A DNA stretch of 64,000 bases from Paenibacillus tengchongensis (GTDB taxonomy: Bacteria > Bacillota > Bacilli > Paenibacillales > Paenibacillaceae). The notes beneath the pieces were generated by a model, which saw nothing but the letters and a program-made list of their open reading frames with translations, ran no database searches and had not been told where the DNA came from. The stretch spans positions 186,001 through 250,000 of the forward strand of contig NZ_WACP01000001.1 of NCBI RefSeq assembly GCF_008973665.1. The letters run 5' to 3'. Positions 34,411 to 43,386 of the stretch are shown here, in pieces (position 1 is the stretch's first letter; every line of letters begins with the position of its first letter). The translations under genes and the position numbers were made by a program.

Positions 34411-36246
34411 TCACAGTTCATTTTGAAAAAAATCGAGAAACGGCTTGCCGTATTTCCGGTATTTGACTTCCCCGACGCCCTTCACCCTCAGCATCTCCGC
34501 TTCGGTCTGCGGGCAAACCACGCTCATCTCGCGCAGCGTCGCATCGTTGAAAATAATATACGACGGCACATGCTCGCGTCCCGCCAGCTCGCGGCGGATC
34601 AGCCGCAGCTGCTCGAAGACCGTCTCGTTGACCGCCGACGGCGAATAATCGCGGCTGCGGCTGCGGTCCCGCCCGCCGGAAGCCCCGCCGCTGCGGGAAG
34701 GCCGCACGACGCGCTGATGCACCTCGCGCTGGCCGCGCAGAACCTCGGCGGCGAGCGGCTGCAGCCGCACGACCGGATACTGGCCTTCGGAGAGGGCCAG
34801 GTAGCCTTCCGAGATCAGCACGTTGATGACCTCGGTAATCTCCTTCTCGGTGCGGCCGGACATCGCGCCGTGCGTCGGCAGCGACTCAAAGCCGTACTGC
34901 AGCACCTTCTGGTTGCGCGAGCCCTTCAGCACCGAGGCCACCAGCGCGATGCCGAAGCGCTCGCGCATGCGGTGGATGCAGGAGAAGATCTTCTGCGCGT
35001 CCACCGTGATGTCGATCAGCTCCCGCTCATCGGTGCAGGAGCTGCAAATGCCGCAGGTCTCGTCCCCGTGCGCCTCGCCGAAATACTCCAGCTGCGCAAT
35101 GCGCAGGCAGCGGGTCGTATAGCAGTAGTCGATCATCTGCTGCAGCTTGCGGTACTCATTCGCCTTGCGCTCCGTATCCTGCGGATTCTGCTCGATCAGG
35201 AACTTCTGGGTCATTATATCCTGCGCGCTGAACAGCAGGATGCATTCGCTCGGCTCGCCGTCGCGGCCGGCGCGGCCAGCCTCCTGGACATATGCCTCCA
35301 TATTCTTTGGCATATTGTAATGGATGACATACCGGACGTTCGATTTGTCGATCCCCATGCCGAAGGCGTTGGTGGCGACCATAACGCGGATGTCGTCATA
35401 CAGGAAGCCTTCCTGGCTGTCGGCCCGCTCCTGGTCGCTCATCCCGGCGTGGTAGCGCCCGGCGGCAACGCCGCTGGCCTGCAGCCGCTGGTACAGGTCG
35501 TCGACTTCCTTGCGGGTCGCCGCATAGATGATGCCCGGCTGGTGGGCATGCGAGGCCGTGTATTCGAGCACGTACTCGCGCTTGTTCTCGCCGCGCAGCA
35601 CCGACATCGCCAGGTTGTCCCGGCCGAGTCCGGTCATGAAGACGCCCGGCTGCCGTAGGCGCAGCAGCCGGATCATGTCGTCCATGACCTCCGGCGTCGC
35701 CGTGGCGGTAAAGGCGGCGAGGATCGGCCGCTGCGGCAGCTCCTCGACGAACGGAGCCACCGCCAGATAGCTGGTGCGGAAGTCATGGCCCCACTGCGAC
35801 ACGCAGTGCGCCTCGTCCACCGCCACGCAGGAGATGGACAATCCGGCCATTTCCAGCCGGAACCAGTCCAGCTCCAGCCGCTCCGGCGCGACATAGAGCA
35901 GCTTCAGCTCCCCGCGGCGGGCCGCGCGGATCCGATCATTCACTTCTTTGCCGCTAAGTGTACTGTTTATATAGGCCGCGGGAATGCCGGCTGTTGTGAG
36001 CGCATCCACCTGATCCTTCATCAGGGAAATCAGCGGCGAGACGACCAGTGTCAGCCCCGGCAGCAGCAACGCCGGAACCTGGTAGCAGATCGACTTGCCG
36101 CCGCCGGTCGGCATAATGCCCAGCGTATCTTGGCCTTCCAGCAGGCTTTGCACGATCTTCTTCTGGCCTTCGCGGAAGTCCGGATAACCGTAATACCGCT
36201 GCAGCTCAGCCTGCGCCTGTTCCATGGTAGGTACTTGCATATTCAT
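34411..36246 (-). CDS. recQ: ATP-dependent DNA helicase RecQ
   Basis: 611 residues from ATG 36246. 3'-5' helicase for recombination repair. Helicase motifs: motif 0 YGYPDFREGQ, Walker A MPTGGGKS, DEAH motif VDEAHCVSQWGHDFR, motif III TATAT and motif VI QEAGRAGRDGEPS. The zinc-binding RecQ-Ct region has the cysteines of YCYTTRCLR and CGICSSC, followed by the winged helix and a C-terminal HRDC domain (about 530-605) after an Arg/Ser/Gly-rich linker. An ATG three codons upstream (36255) is only 2 bp from AAGGAG; 36246 is 11 bp away, so the exact start is open. Confidence 0.96.
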   Translation of the reverse strand: MNMQVPTMEQAQAELQRYYGYPDFREGQKKIVQSLLEGQDTLGIMPTGGGKSICYQVPALLLPGLTLVVSPLISLMKDQVDALTTAGIPAAYINSTLSGKEVNDRIRAARRGELKLLYVAPERLELDWFRLEMAGLSISCVAVDEAHCVSQWGHDFRTSYLAVAPFVEELPQRPILAAFTATATPEVMDDMIRLLRLRQPGVFMTGLGRDNLAMSVLRGENKREYVLEYTASHAHQPGIIYAATRKEVDDLYQRLQASGVAAGRYHAGMSDQERADSQEGFLYDDIRVMVATNAFGMGIDKSNVRYVIHYNMPKNMEAYVQEAGRAGRDGEPSECILLFSAQDIMTQKFLIEQNPQDTERKANEYRKLQQMIDYCYTTRCLRIAQLEYFGEAHGDETCGICSSCTDERELIDITVDAQKIFSCIHRMRERFGIALVASVLKGSRNQKVLQYGFESLPTHGAMSGRTEKEITEVINVLISEGYLALSEGQYPVVRLQPLAAEVLRGQREVHQRVVRPSRSGGASGGRDRSRSRDYSPSAVNETVFEQLRLIRRELAGREHVPSYIIFNDATLREMSVVCPQTEAEMLRVKGVGEVKYRKYGKPFLDFFQNEL

Positions 36247-36429
36247 ATCGATCATTACTCCTTAAGACTGTCTATCTTTAGTTTACCGGGCATCGGGAAG
36301 CTCGGCAACCGCCGGAGGATAAAATCCCCGCACAAATGTTTGCCATCGGCCATATGGGCTTCCGATAGTTTTTTTCGCGTGTGCATGGTATATTGAAGAG
36401 TACAATTCCACAGGACGGAGAATGCCTGC

Positions 36430-37452
36430 ATGAATACGAACCGCAATTCGGGACAAGGCGCCAAACGGGGCGGAAAGCCCGGACAAGCCAGACCGAAGAA
36501 ATTACCGAATAAACCGCCTTACAAAAGAACCGGAAAGCCGCAGGCCGGCTCCGGCCGCAAACCTGCCCCTGCTCCGGTCAGAACCTATCCGGTTACCGAA
36601 CCAGCTGAACTGCTTCCTTTTCTGCTGAGTGTCCTGGGCAGCCGCGGACGCAACTCGGTTAAAGCCATCCTCGCCCGCGGCCAGGTCTCGGTGAACGGCC
36701 AAGCCGTGACCCGGCACAACTATCCGCTGCAGCCCGGCCAGACGGTTGCCATTAACCAGGAAAAGGCGGGACCGGTCAAAGAGCTGCATGGCTTGAGCAT
36801 CATTCATGAAGATGATGATCTGATTGTCATTCAGAAGGAAGCCGGACTGCTCTCCATCTCCGCCGGAGATGACAGCGAGCCGACGGCGTACCGCCAGCTG
36901 ATGGAGCATGTGCGTATCGGCAACCCGAAAGCCCGCATATTTGTCGTACACCGGCTGGACCGCGACACCTCAGGACTGATGATGTTTGCGAAGAGCGAAC
37001 GGATTCAGCAGGCGCTGCAGACCACCTGGAAGGACAGCGTCAAGGAGCGCGTCTATGTCGCTCTCGTTGAAGGCGCAGTGAAGAAGCCTGAAGGGACGGT
37101 CAGCTCCTGGCTGAAGGAGACCTCCACCCTAAAGATGTACTCCAGCCCTCATGAAGGCGATGGACAGCATGCCATTACCCATTACAAGCTTTTGCAGGGC
37201 AACCGCCATTTCTCGCTGCTCGAAGTGCAGCTTGAGACCGGCCGCAAGAACCAGATCCGCGTTCACATGGCGGATATCGGCCATCCGATTGCCGGGGATA
37301 AGAAATACGGCGCAGAGACCAAGAGCGTTGGCCGCCTTGGGCTGCATGCACGCGTGTTGTCTTTTGTCCATCCGGTCAGCGGAGAGCTGCTGACGTTCAC
37401 CAGTGAAATCCCCCGCACCTTCCTGAAATACACCGCACCCGCCAACGTTTAG
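36430..37452 (+). CDS. RluA family RNA pseudouridine synthase
   Basis: 340 residues. A basic, low-complexity N-terminal tail of about 50 residues precedes an S4 RNA-binding domain (about 60-115, VKAILARGQVSVNGQAV) and the catalytic domain with HRLDRDTSGLMMFAKS (catalytic Asp) and the KKYGAETKSVGRLGLHA end. Isomerises uridine in rRNA or tRNA; the target site cannot be told. GGAG is about 10 bp before the ATG. Divergent from recQ, ends at its own terminator. Confidence 0.93.
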   Translation: MNTNRNSGQGAKRGGKPGQARPKKLPNKPPYKRTGKPQAGSGRKPAPAPVRTYPVTEPAELLPFLLSVLGSRGRNSVKAILARGQVSVNGQAVTRHNYPLQPGQTVAINQEKAGPVKELHGLSIIHEDDDLIVIQKEAGLLSISAGDDSEPTAYRQLMEHVRIGNPKARIFVVHRLDRDTSGLMMFAKSERIQQALQTTWKDSVKERVYVALVEGAVKKPEGTVSSWLKETSTLKMYSSPHEGDGQHAITHYKLLQGNRHFSLLEVQLETGRKNQIRVHMADIGHPIAGDKKYGAETKSVGRLGLHARVLSFVHPVSGELLTFTSEIPRTFLKYTAPANV

Positions 37453-37477
37453 GCGAAAGCGATTTTTCATCGCGGGC

Positions 37478-37514
37478 AAAGACCGTCACCAGCTCAGGTG
37501 ACGGTCTTTTTTTA
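37478..37514 (+). terminator. Terminator after the RluA-type gene
   Basis: Arms AAAGACCGTCACC and GGTGACGGTCTTT, then a T run. Confidence 0.92.
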
Positions 37515-37559
37515 TAAATAAACGGAGGTAAAACCGTTTCGCCTGATGCATATATAATA

Positions 37560-37585
37560 GAAGGAAAACGCTATCAATTTTGAAT
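37560..37585 (+). promoter_or_regulatory. Possible sigma-H promoter of spo0M
   Basis: GAAGGAAAA at 37560-37568 fits the -35 consensus RNAGGAWWW, and GAAT at 37582-37585 the -10. Spacing is a base shorter than ideal. spo0M of B. subtilis is known to depend on sigma-H. A TATAAT at 37553-37558 could also serve sigma-A. Confidence 0.45.
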
Positions 37586-37676
37586 GCCTTTATTTTGAAT
37601 TATCTTAAATTAGGTGAAACCAAGCCGCTGGTCCCGGCGTATCAGGATTATTATCCATAAGGAGGAGTTCACAGCA

Positions 37677-38456
37677 ATGTCCATGTTCAAAAGAATGCTC
37701 GCGAGCGCCGGCATCGGCGCCGCAGAAGTCAATCTCATGCTTCACCAGGATACGGTGCAGGCGGGAGATACACTCAGCGGAATCGTCCGCATTCAAGGCG
37801 GCCGTGTTGACCAGAAGGTCGACGATGTCTATGCCTTCGTCAAGACCCGGTATGTCAGAGAACATAATGATTCCAAGTCTCATGTGGAAGCGACCATTGC
37901 CAAATTTCTGCTTGCTTCCGGATTTATCGTAGAAGCGGAGAAAGTGTACGAATTCCCTGTTTCCTTCCGTCTTCCGGAAGTTACGCCGGTGACCATGGGC
38001 CGCACCCCTGTATGGATTCATACCGGGCTTGACATCAAGGAAGCCGTTGATCCGAAGGATCAGGATTACCTTCAGGTACTGCCGCACCCGCACGCAGCGG
38101 TGGTGCTGGACGCAGCCACCCAGCTCGGCTTCCGGCTTCGCGAGGTTAGCTGTGAATATGCTCCCCACTATGGCCAGAGAAACGGACTCCAGTTCGTGCA
38201 GGAATTTGAATTCACCCCTTCCGGTGAGTTCCGCGGCCGCCTGGATGAACTGGAAATCATGTTTTACCCGGATGAGCAGGGCGTGGAGATCCTGCTGCAA
38301 ATTGACCGCAGAGCACGCGGATTATCCGGCCTCTTCGCTGAAGCGCTGGATACCGACGAGAGCTTCGTGAGAATGCGCTTCGACCACAGCCAGCTTGCCA
38401 GCGGCACCGGATATATCGCCGACCAGCTCCTGGCTACCATCCGCAAATACGCATAA
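37677..38456 (+). CDS. spo0M: Sporulation-control protein Spo0M
   Basis: 259 residues. Arrestin-like beta-sandwich protein of the Spo0M family, which affects sporulation onset and cell-division-related functions in Bacillus. Typical sequence from MSMFKRMLASAGIGAAEVNL through GIVRIQGGRVDQKVDDVY and the conserved end. AAGGAGG stands 10 bp before ATG 37677; an upstream in-frame ATG has no site. A sigma-H-like promoter lies about 90 bp upstream, agreeing with the family's known regulation. Monocistronic with a terminator at 38570. Confidence 0.95.
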   Translation: MSMFKRMLASAGIGAAEVNLMLHQDTVQAGDTLSGIVRIQGGRVDQKVDDVYAFVKTRYVREHNDSKSHVEATIAKFLLASGFIVEAEKVYEFPVSFRLPEVTPVTMGRTPVWIHTGLDIKEAVDPKDQDYLQVLPHPHAAVVLDAATQLGFRLREVSCEYAPHYGQRNGLQFVQEFEFTPSGEFRGRLDELEIMFYPDEQGVEILLQIDRRARGLSGLFAEALDTDESFVRMRFDHSQLASGTGYIADQLLATIRKYA

Positions 38457-38569
38457 CCGGGAGGCGGCTGTCTGTGCCCAGTCGTGATCTGCGCTCACAG
38501 CACACCGCTCTGCAGCAGCCACCAGATGCTATAATCCCTCCTCCTGAACTCATTACTGCTGCAGGTCCA

Positions 38570-38613
38570 AGAAGCCCCTTCGCAAGATTGCGAGGGGCTT
38601 CTGGCATTCTTTT
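38570..38613 (+). terminator. Terminator after spo0M
   Basis: Stem AGAAGCCCC / GGGGCTTCT with an inner TTCGCAA/TTGCGA stem, followed by a T-containing tail (GGCATTCTTTT). Confidence 0.6.
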
Positions 38614-38727
38614 CCGGAGCAGCCTGTGGGTCCTTAAAGATATAAGATACAGCATATTGCAGAAGTCCTGGCTTCTGTGGCAAGCGGTAAGTAAAGGTAC
38701 ATTTTCCCTCCTGCTTGGCGGCATGTT

Positions 38728-38734
38728 ACAATAA
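38728..38734 (+). promoter_or_regulatory. Extended -10 promoter before the 170-residue gene
   Basis: TG-T-TACAAT (TGnTACAAT form) at about 38726-38734 with no clear -35. It puts the transcript start near 38741, which rules out the upstream in-frame TTG at 38715 as a start. Confidence 0.4.
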
Positions 38735-38768
38735 TGCTGAAGCTATTATAGACAAGAAGGTGCCGCTG

Positions 38769-39281
38769 TTGTTTCATCCGACTGTGTTTGAGAATCTGAA
38801 GGTTGCTCTGGAGAATCAGATCTACGATTACGACAATATCGACGGGATTCTGGAGGTTACCGGCCGGACCGATGTGCTGGATCTGGCGGTCCTCGCCCGC
38901 GAATTCACGCTGTCTTTTAAGCTGAAGGGACCGGGTAAAGTGACCAGTGAAATTGTGCTGCGCTCTTCGGTAAAGGACCTTGGCGATGAGATTCTGGAGG
39001 TGGATGGCAGCACTCCCGGCTGCACCCTGCTGCTGCGTTTCCATATGAGCATCAGCGACGCGCCGGCGCAGTGTCCGGCCATTGAGAGTATCCTGGCCGG
39101 CTACTGGGGGCCGGAGCTGAAGCCGGAGCAGACGTTAAGCTTCCGCTTCGGCAGTGAAGCAACCTACGACAATTGCGTTACGCTTCCTTTCGGAAGACAA
39201 ATCAACGAGGCGCAGATGGAAGACCTGCCGGAGCTACTGGAGACTCTGCTGCAATGCGCCGGAGAACTGGAGAATGTATAA
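38769..39281 (+). CDS. Protein of unknown function
   Basis: 170 residues from TTG 38769. Mostly beta-type sequence without signal peptide or membrane helix (LAREFTLSFKLKGPGKVTSEIVL; GCTLLLRFHMSIS), with an acidic C-terminus. I do not recognise the family. AAGGTG is 6 bp before TTG 38769 and an extended -10 promoter lies about 40 bp upstream, so I prefer this start to TTG 38715 or GTG 38760. It is followed 2 bp later by a small membrane protein gene, so the two form an operon. Confidence 0.7.
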   Translation: MFHPTVFENLKVALENQIYDYDNIDGILEVTGRTDVLDLAVLAREFTLSFKLKGPGKVTSEIVLRSSVKDLGDEILEVDGSTPGCTLLLRFHMSISDAPAQCPAIESILAGYWGPELKPEQTLSFRFGSEATYDNCVTLPFGRQINEAQMEDLPELLETLLQCAGELENV

Positions 39282-39283
39282 CG

Positions 39284-39700
39284 ATGAAAGCCACTGAATC
39301 CATATTAAGCTTCATGCCCCCCGCCAAGGATAACCGCTGGTTCCGCTGGTACCTGATTTATGCGCTGGTCATTACGGCTCTGCTGTCGGTGTACCGGTTT
39401 GCCGTGCTGGGGGCGGAGTTCGACGTTGCCCTGCTGGGACGCTTTGCGCTGCTTGCGCTGGCCTTCTCGGGAATCGTCCACATCTGCGGCTGGTTCGGCG
39501 GCAAATGGGTCTGGCTGATTACGACGGCCGGGCTGATTGTCGGCTTCTACACCATGTTCCGTTATTCAGGCCGCGATATGTCCGGCTGGGAAGACCTGGC
39601 CAGCTTTGTGGCGTTTATGATGTTTGCCGCCGGCAGCTTCGTTCTGGGCCTGATCATTGAAGGCATACGCTGGCTGATAAACCGTTCACGCGGAGTCTAA
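39284..39700 (+). CDS. Small four-helix membrane protein, function unknown
   Basis: 138 residues with about four membrane segments (roughly 22-42, 48-68, 74-94 and 104-128), short loops and a basic end (NRSRGV). GGAG lies about 11 bp before ATG 39284 and the start is 2 bp after the preceding stop, so translation is coupled. A longer in-frame extension overlapping the previous gene has no ribosome site. No family recognised. Confidence 0.75.
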   Translation: MKATESILSFMPPAKDNRWFRWYLIYALVITALLSVYRFAVLGAEFDVALLGRFALLALAFSGIVHICGWFGGKWVWLITTAGLIVGFYTMFRYSGRDMSGWEDLASFVAFMMFAAGSFVLGLIIEGIRWLINRSRGV

Positions 39701-39757
39701 ACCGGCAACAGTCGTTCTGCCGGATTCTTTCGCATACCACAAGCGAGGTGTTGACCC

Positions 39758-40336
39758 GTGTCCACGTCCCTCCTGACCAAAAAAGCGCTCGCCCACTCCC
39801 TGAAGCAGCTGATGGAGCATACTCCGCTGAACAAAATTACGGTTAGGCATCTGGTCGATCATTGCGGGCTGAACCGGCAGACGTTTTACTATCATTTTCA
39901 GGATATTTTTGAGCTGCTGGGATGGATTTACAAGACAGAGGCGGTGGAAAGCATCGCCGGGTACCGCAGCTACAGTACATGGCAGAGCGGCTTTTACCGG
40001 ATTTTCCGGTATATCGAGGATAACAAAGCGTTCTGTTACAATACGCTGGATTCCCTTGGCCGCAACCATCTGGATACCTACCTGTATGAAGTCACCCATG
40101 AACTGATTATGGGCGTCATTCAGGAGCTGGCGGGAGACATGCAGGTCAGTATGGAGGATAAGCGGTTTATTGCCAATTTTTATACGCTGGCCTTCACCGG
40201 CCTCATTATTCAATGGATGCGGGACGGCATGAAGGCCGAGCCGGATCATATGATCGGTCAGCTCAGTGCGCTGATTGAGGGGAATTTCCTGAAGGCGCTG
40301 CATAAATACGAGAACAAGCTGCCGTCGACCTCATAA
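39758..40336 (+). CDS. TetR family transcriptional regulator (DhaS-like)
   Basis: 192 residues. The N-terminal helix-turn-helix is NKITVRHLVDHCGLNRQTFYYHFQDIFELLGW and the C-terminal ligand domain resembles TetR_C_8 of DhaS-type regulators. GAGGTG is 8 bp before the GTG start. It is followed by the HIT gene (38 bp) and then the oleate hydratase gene, which has a perfect 12-bp palindrome upstream (40743-40754), so it may control that gene or itself; this is inference from position. Confidence 0.9.
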   Translation: MSTSLLTKKALAHSLKQLMEHTPLNKITVRHLVDHCGLNRQTFYYHFQDIFELLGWIYKTEAVESIAGYRSYSTWQSGFYRIFRYIEDNKAFCYNTLDSLGRNHLDTYLYEVTHELIMGVIQELAGDMQVSMEDKRFIANFYTLAFTGLIIQWMRDGMKAEPDHMIGQLSALIEGNFLKALHKYENKLPSTS

Positions 40337-40373
40337 GATGCCGGCTTGTTCTATTTTATCGAGGAGGATGGTT

Positions 40374-40703
40374 ATGAGCGAGGATTTCTATTGCGACGAA
40401 GTGCTGAACGGCAAGACCCAGGTGAACAAGGTGCTGGAAACAGACAATGTGCTGGCCTACCATCATACCCGCCCCTTTTACCCCGTACATATTGTAGCCA
40501 TTCCCAAACGGCATATCTCCTCACTGCTCACGCTTGATGAAAGCGACAATGAGCTGCTGCTGGAGCTGCTCGGCGTCATCACTCAGGTGGCCGCACAGGT
40601 CACGGAGCAATACGGCGCCTGTCGTGTGCTGACGAATCTGGGGCAATATCAGGACTCCAAGCATCTGCACTGGCATATTGCTTATGGCGAGCCGCTCAGA
40701 TAA
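40374..40703 (+). CDS. HIT family protein
   Basis: 109 residues. Histidine-triad nucleotide hydrolase/transferase fold; the triad is His97-x-His99-x-His101 (KHLHWHIAYG) and the HIVAIPKRHISS strand precedes it. Acts on nucleoside phosphoramidates or dinucleotides; substrate not known. GAGGAGG is 6 bp before ATG 40374, while an ATG two codons earlier overlaps it. It follows the TetR gene closely and may share its transcript. Confidence 0.93.
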   Translation: MSEDFYCDEVLNGKTQVNKVLETDNVLAYHHTRPFYPVHIVAIPKRHISSLLTLDESDNELLLELLGVITQVAAQVTEQYGACRVLTNLGQYQDSKHLHWHIAYGEPLR

Positions 40704-40742
40704 CCACGGATTGGATAGCTTTCTGTCGGAATGCTAGACATT

Positions 40743-40754
40743 CAGACCGGTCTG
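40743..40754. promoter_or_regulatory. Possible TetR-type operator before the oleate hydratase gene
   Basis: CAGACCGGTCTG is a perfect 12-bp palindrome lying about 100 bp before the start codon, in the gap between the HIT gene and the oleate hydratase gene. It is of the size and centre (CCGG) seen in many TetR operators. Confidence 0.4.
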
Positions 40755-40858
40755 ACCAAAATCCGGACACTTGCCCTTTATTGCTTATACCTTCCATGGC
40801 AGCCTTGGATTACATTAGGGACGAGAAGTGCATTAGAAACCCTAGGGAGGCGACCTTT

Positions 40859-42439
40859 GTGAACAAAGAGTACGGTAACCGGCAGGTTTATTTCGTCGGC
40901 GGAGGCATTGCAGCACTCGCAGGAGCAGCTTATCTCGTCCGGGATTGCGGTTTTCCGGGACAGCACATTCATATTATTGAAGAAATGAAGGTTCTCGGCG
41001 GCAGCAATGACGGTGCAGGCAGCGCCGAACACGGCTATGTAATCCGCGGCGGGCGGATGCTGAACGATGAAACCTATGAGAATCTGTGGGAGCTGCTCCG
41101 TACGATTCCTTCCCTTGACCAGCCGGGGAAATCGGTCCGCGAAGAGATCACCGGGTTCGACAACGCCAACCCAACCCATTCGAACGCCCGGCTTGTGGAC
41201 AAGAACGGCGAAGTGGTGGATGTGCTGTCGATGGGCTTTGATATGGCCGACCGGCTGGCCTTGGGCAAGCTGATAATTACGCCGGAGGCTGCTATGGGCA
41301 AGGCGCGGATCAACGACTGGTTCGGGCCGCATTTTTTCACGACAAATTTCTGGTATATGTGGGCGACGACCTTCGCCTTCCAGCCTTGGCACAGCGCGGC
41401 CGAGCTCAAAAGATATATGCTCCGCTTCATGCACGAATTCCCGCGCATCCAGACGCTTGAAGGCGTCACGCGCACACCGTATAACCAATACGATTCCATC
41501 ATTCTGCCGCTGCAGTCTTATTTAGAGCCGTTCGGGGTGGATTTCAGCCTGAAGTGTACGGTGACCGATCTGGAATTCAAGGAAGGCGACAGCATCACGG
41601 TAACCAAGCTGAAGGTGGTGCGGCAAGGTGTGGAAGGGATGATCGAACTGGGCGGGGACGATCTGGTGATCGTGACCAACGGTTCGATGACCGAAAGCTC
41701 CAGCCTGGGCTCCATGACAGCGGCGCCGCGCCTGAACGGCAAGGGCAGCTCCTGGAAGCTGTGGGAGAACATCGCCGCCAAGAAGCCGGGGCTGGGCAAT
41801 CCGGAGCCTTTTGCCGATCACATCGACGGATCAAAGTGGGAATCATTCACGGTCACGTTCCAGGATTCCAGGTTCTTCGACCTAATGGAAAAGTTCACGC
41901 GCAACCGTGCCGGCACCGGAGCACTGGTCACCTTCAAGGATTCGGGCTGGCTGATGTCCGTCGTGCTGGCCTTCCAGCCGCATTTCCGCAATCAGCCGGA
42001 GCATGTGCGGGTGTTCTGGGGGTACGGCCTCTATCCGGACAACGTCGGGGATTATGTGCCTAAGAAGATGAGCGAGTGCACCGGAGCGGAGATTATGGAG
42101 GAATTGATCGGGCATCTGCATTTCGGAGAGCACCGCGATGAAATTATGGCCACAGCCAACTGTATTCCCTGCATGATGCCGTTCATCACCTCCCAGTTCA
42201 TGCCGCGCCTAGCCAGCGACCGTCCGAAGGTCGTGCCGGACGGCTCGACCAATCTGGCGTTCATCAGCCAGTTCTGCGAGATTCCGGACGATGTCGTATT
42301 CACCGAGGAATACTCCGTCCGGGCGGCCCGGCTCGCTGTGTACACCCTGCTGGGAGTGAACCGGCCGGTCGAGCCGATTAGGCAGTACCAGTACGATGTG
42401 CGGACGCTGCTGTCCGGGCTGGTAACCTCGTTCCGCTGA
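40859..42439 (+). CDS. ohyA: Oleate hydratase (MCRA family)
   Basis: 526 residues from GTG 40859. Adds water to the cis-9 double bond of oleic and related fatty acids with FAD, which helps bacteria tolerate unsaturated fatty acids. The FAD-binding VYFVGGGIAALAGAAYL, the GGSNDGAGS loop, RGGRMLNDETYENLW with the catalytic glutamate region, and the tail GVNRPVEPIRQYQYDVRTLL are typical and the length is that of the shorter family members. AGGGAGG is 9 bp before GTG; an ATG 26 codons up has no ribosome site. Confidence 0.95.
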   Translation: MNKEYGNRQVYFVGGGIAALAGAAYLVRDCGFPGQHIHIIEEMKVLGGSNDGAGSAEHGYVIRGGRMLNDETYENLWELLRTIPSLDQPGKSVREEITGFDNANPTHSNARLVDKNGEVVDVLSMGFDMADRLALGKLIITPEAAMGKARINDWFGPHFFTTNFWYMWATTFAFQPWHSAAELKRYMLRFMHEFPRIQTLEGVTRTPYNQYDSIILPLQSYLEPFGVDFSLKCTVTDLEFKEGDSITVTKLKVVRQGVEGMIELGGDDLVIVTNGSMTESSSLGSMTAAPRLNGKGSSWKLWENIAAKKPGLGNPEPFADHIDGSKWESFTVTFQDSRFFDLMEKFTRNRAGTGALVTFKDSGWLMSVVLAFQPHFRNQPEHVRVFWGYGLYPDNVGDYVPKKMSECTGAEIMEELIGHLHFGEHRDEIMATANCIPCMMPFITSQFMPRLASDRPKVVPDGSTNLAFISQFCEIPDDVVFTEEYSVRAARLAVYTLLGVNRPVEPIRQYQYDVRTLLSGLVTSFR

Positions 42440-42461
42440 GCTAGCGCGGGCAGTGAGAAGA

Positions 42462-42510
42462 CAAAAGCCTCTCCATCCGGCCTGGGGCCGGGCGGAGAGG
42501 CTTTCTTTTG
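42462..42510. terminator. Bidirectional terminator
   Basis: Arms CAAAAGCCTCTCC and GGAGAGGCTTTCTTTTG with A and T runs on the two sides; shared by the converging oleate hydratase and DsbA-like genes. Confidence 0.9.
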
Positions 42511-42546
42511 TATATGACGCTGCGCGCATAATAACTGCTTATTGCA

Positions 42547-43269
42547 TCAGATGCTGCAAGATCCGTCATCGCAGCCCTCGGCTGCATCGGCACCGGCCTT
42601 CGGCTGGCCGACGACCTGCAGCGCCGGGGCCTTCTGTTCCTCCGCCCAGACGGTATCCAGCACCTCGGAGAAGACCGGGCCGGGCTGGGCGCCGGAGATC
42701 GCATATTTGTTGTTGAAGACGAAGAACGGCACACCTGTAACATTCAGGCTCTGCGCAGCGGCGATATCGCCGTTCACTTCGTCCGCATACGCGCCGCTGT
42801 CCAGCGCAGCCTTGGCTTCAGCCGTGTCCAGACCAACCTCTGCCGCCAGCGAGATAAGCACTTCGCGGTCTCCGATATTCACACCGTCAGTGAAATAGGC
42901 ACGCAGCAGCCGTTCCGAAATTTCCGGCGCTTTGCCCACTGTCTTGGCATAGTGGCTCAGCCGGTGCGCATCGAAGGTGTTGGTAGGCACCACCTGGTCA
43001 AAGTTAAATTCCAGCCCCACGCTCTGGGCCTGCTCCGCAAGCTGGGCGTTCATCGCCTTCGCTTTGTCGCGGGTCATTCCGTATTTGCCGGCCAGCATTT
43101 CGTGGATATCGCGCGTCTCATCGGTGCGCGCCGACGGATCAAGCTGGAAGCTGCGGAATACGACCTCCACCTGCTCCCGTCCGGCAAACTGGCTCAGCGC
43201 GTGCTCCAGCCGTCTTTTGCCGATATAACAGAACGGACAGGCATAATCGGACCATACATCTATACGCAT
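42547..43269 (-). CDS. DsbA family oxidoreductase (FrnE-like)
   Basis: 240 residues. Thioredoxin fold with Cys11-Pro-Phe-Cys14 (SDYACPFCYIG), the helical insertion of DsbA proteins (about 60-170) and the cis-Pro loop NVTGVPFFVF. No signal peptide, so it acts in the cytoplasm, as do FrnE-type proteins; the role may be in disulfide or polyketide-related redox chemistry. Two further cysteines near the end (GCDDGSC) resemble the extra C-terminal pair of some FrnE proteins. GAGGAGG is 8 bp before the ATG. Confidence 0.93.
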   Translation of the reverse strand: MRIDVWSDYACPFCYIGKRRLEHALSQFAGREQVEVVFRSFQLDPSARTDETRDIHEMLAGKYGMTRDKAKAMNAQLAEQAQSVGLEFNFDQVVPTNTFDAHRLSHYAKTVGKAPEISERLLRAYFTDGVNIGDREVLISLAAEVGLDTAEAKAALDSGAYADEVNGDIAAAQSLNVTGVPFFVFNNKYAISGAQPGPVFSEVLDTVWAEEQKAPALQVVGQPKAGADAAEGCDDGSCSI

Positions 43270-43386
43270 GAATTGTTCCTCCTCAATAGTAAATGAATTT
43301 CAGTCACTTACTATTATATAGTTATATACCGAAAATTACAATGATCTGCAGCAACTATCCCCGCAACTTGTGTCTCAGCGTAAACA

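Noticed and set aside
38715..38768. TTG start at 38715 for the 170-residue protein
   Set aside because: It lies upstream of the probable transcript start given by the extended -10 element and has no ribosome site.
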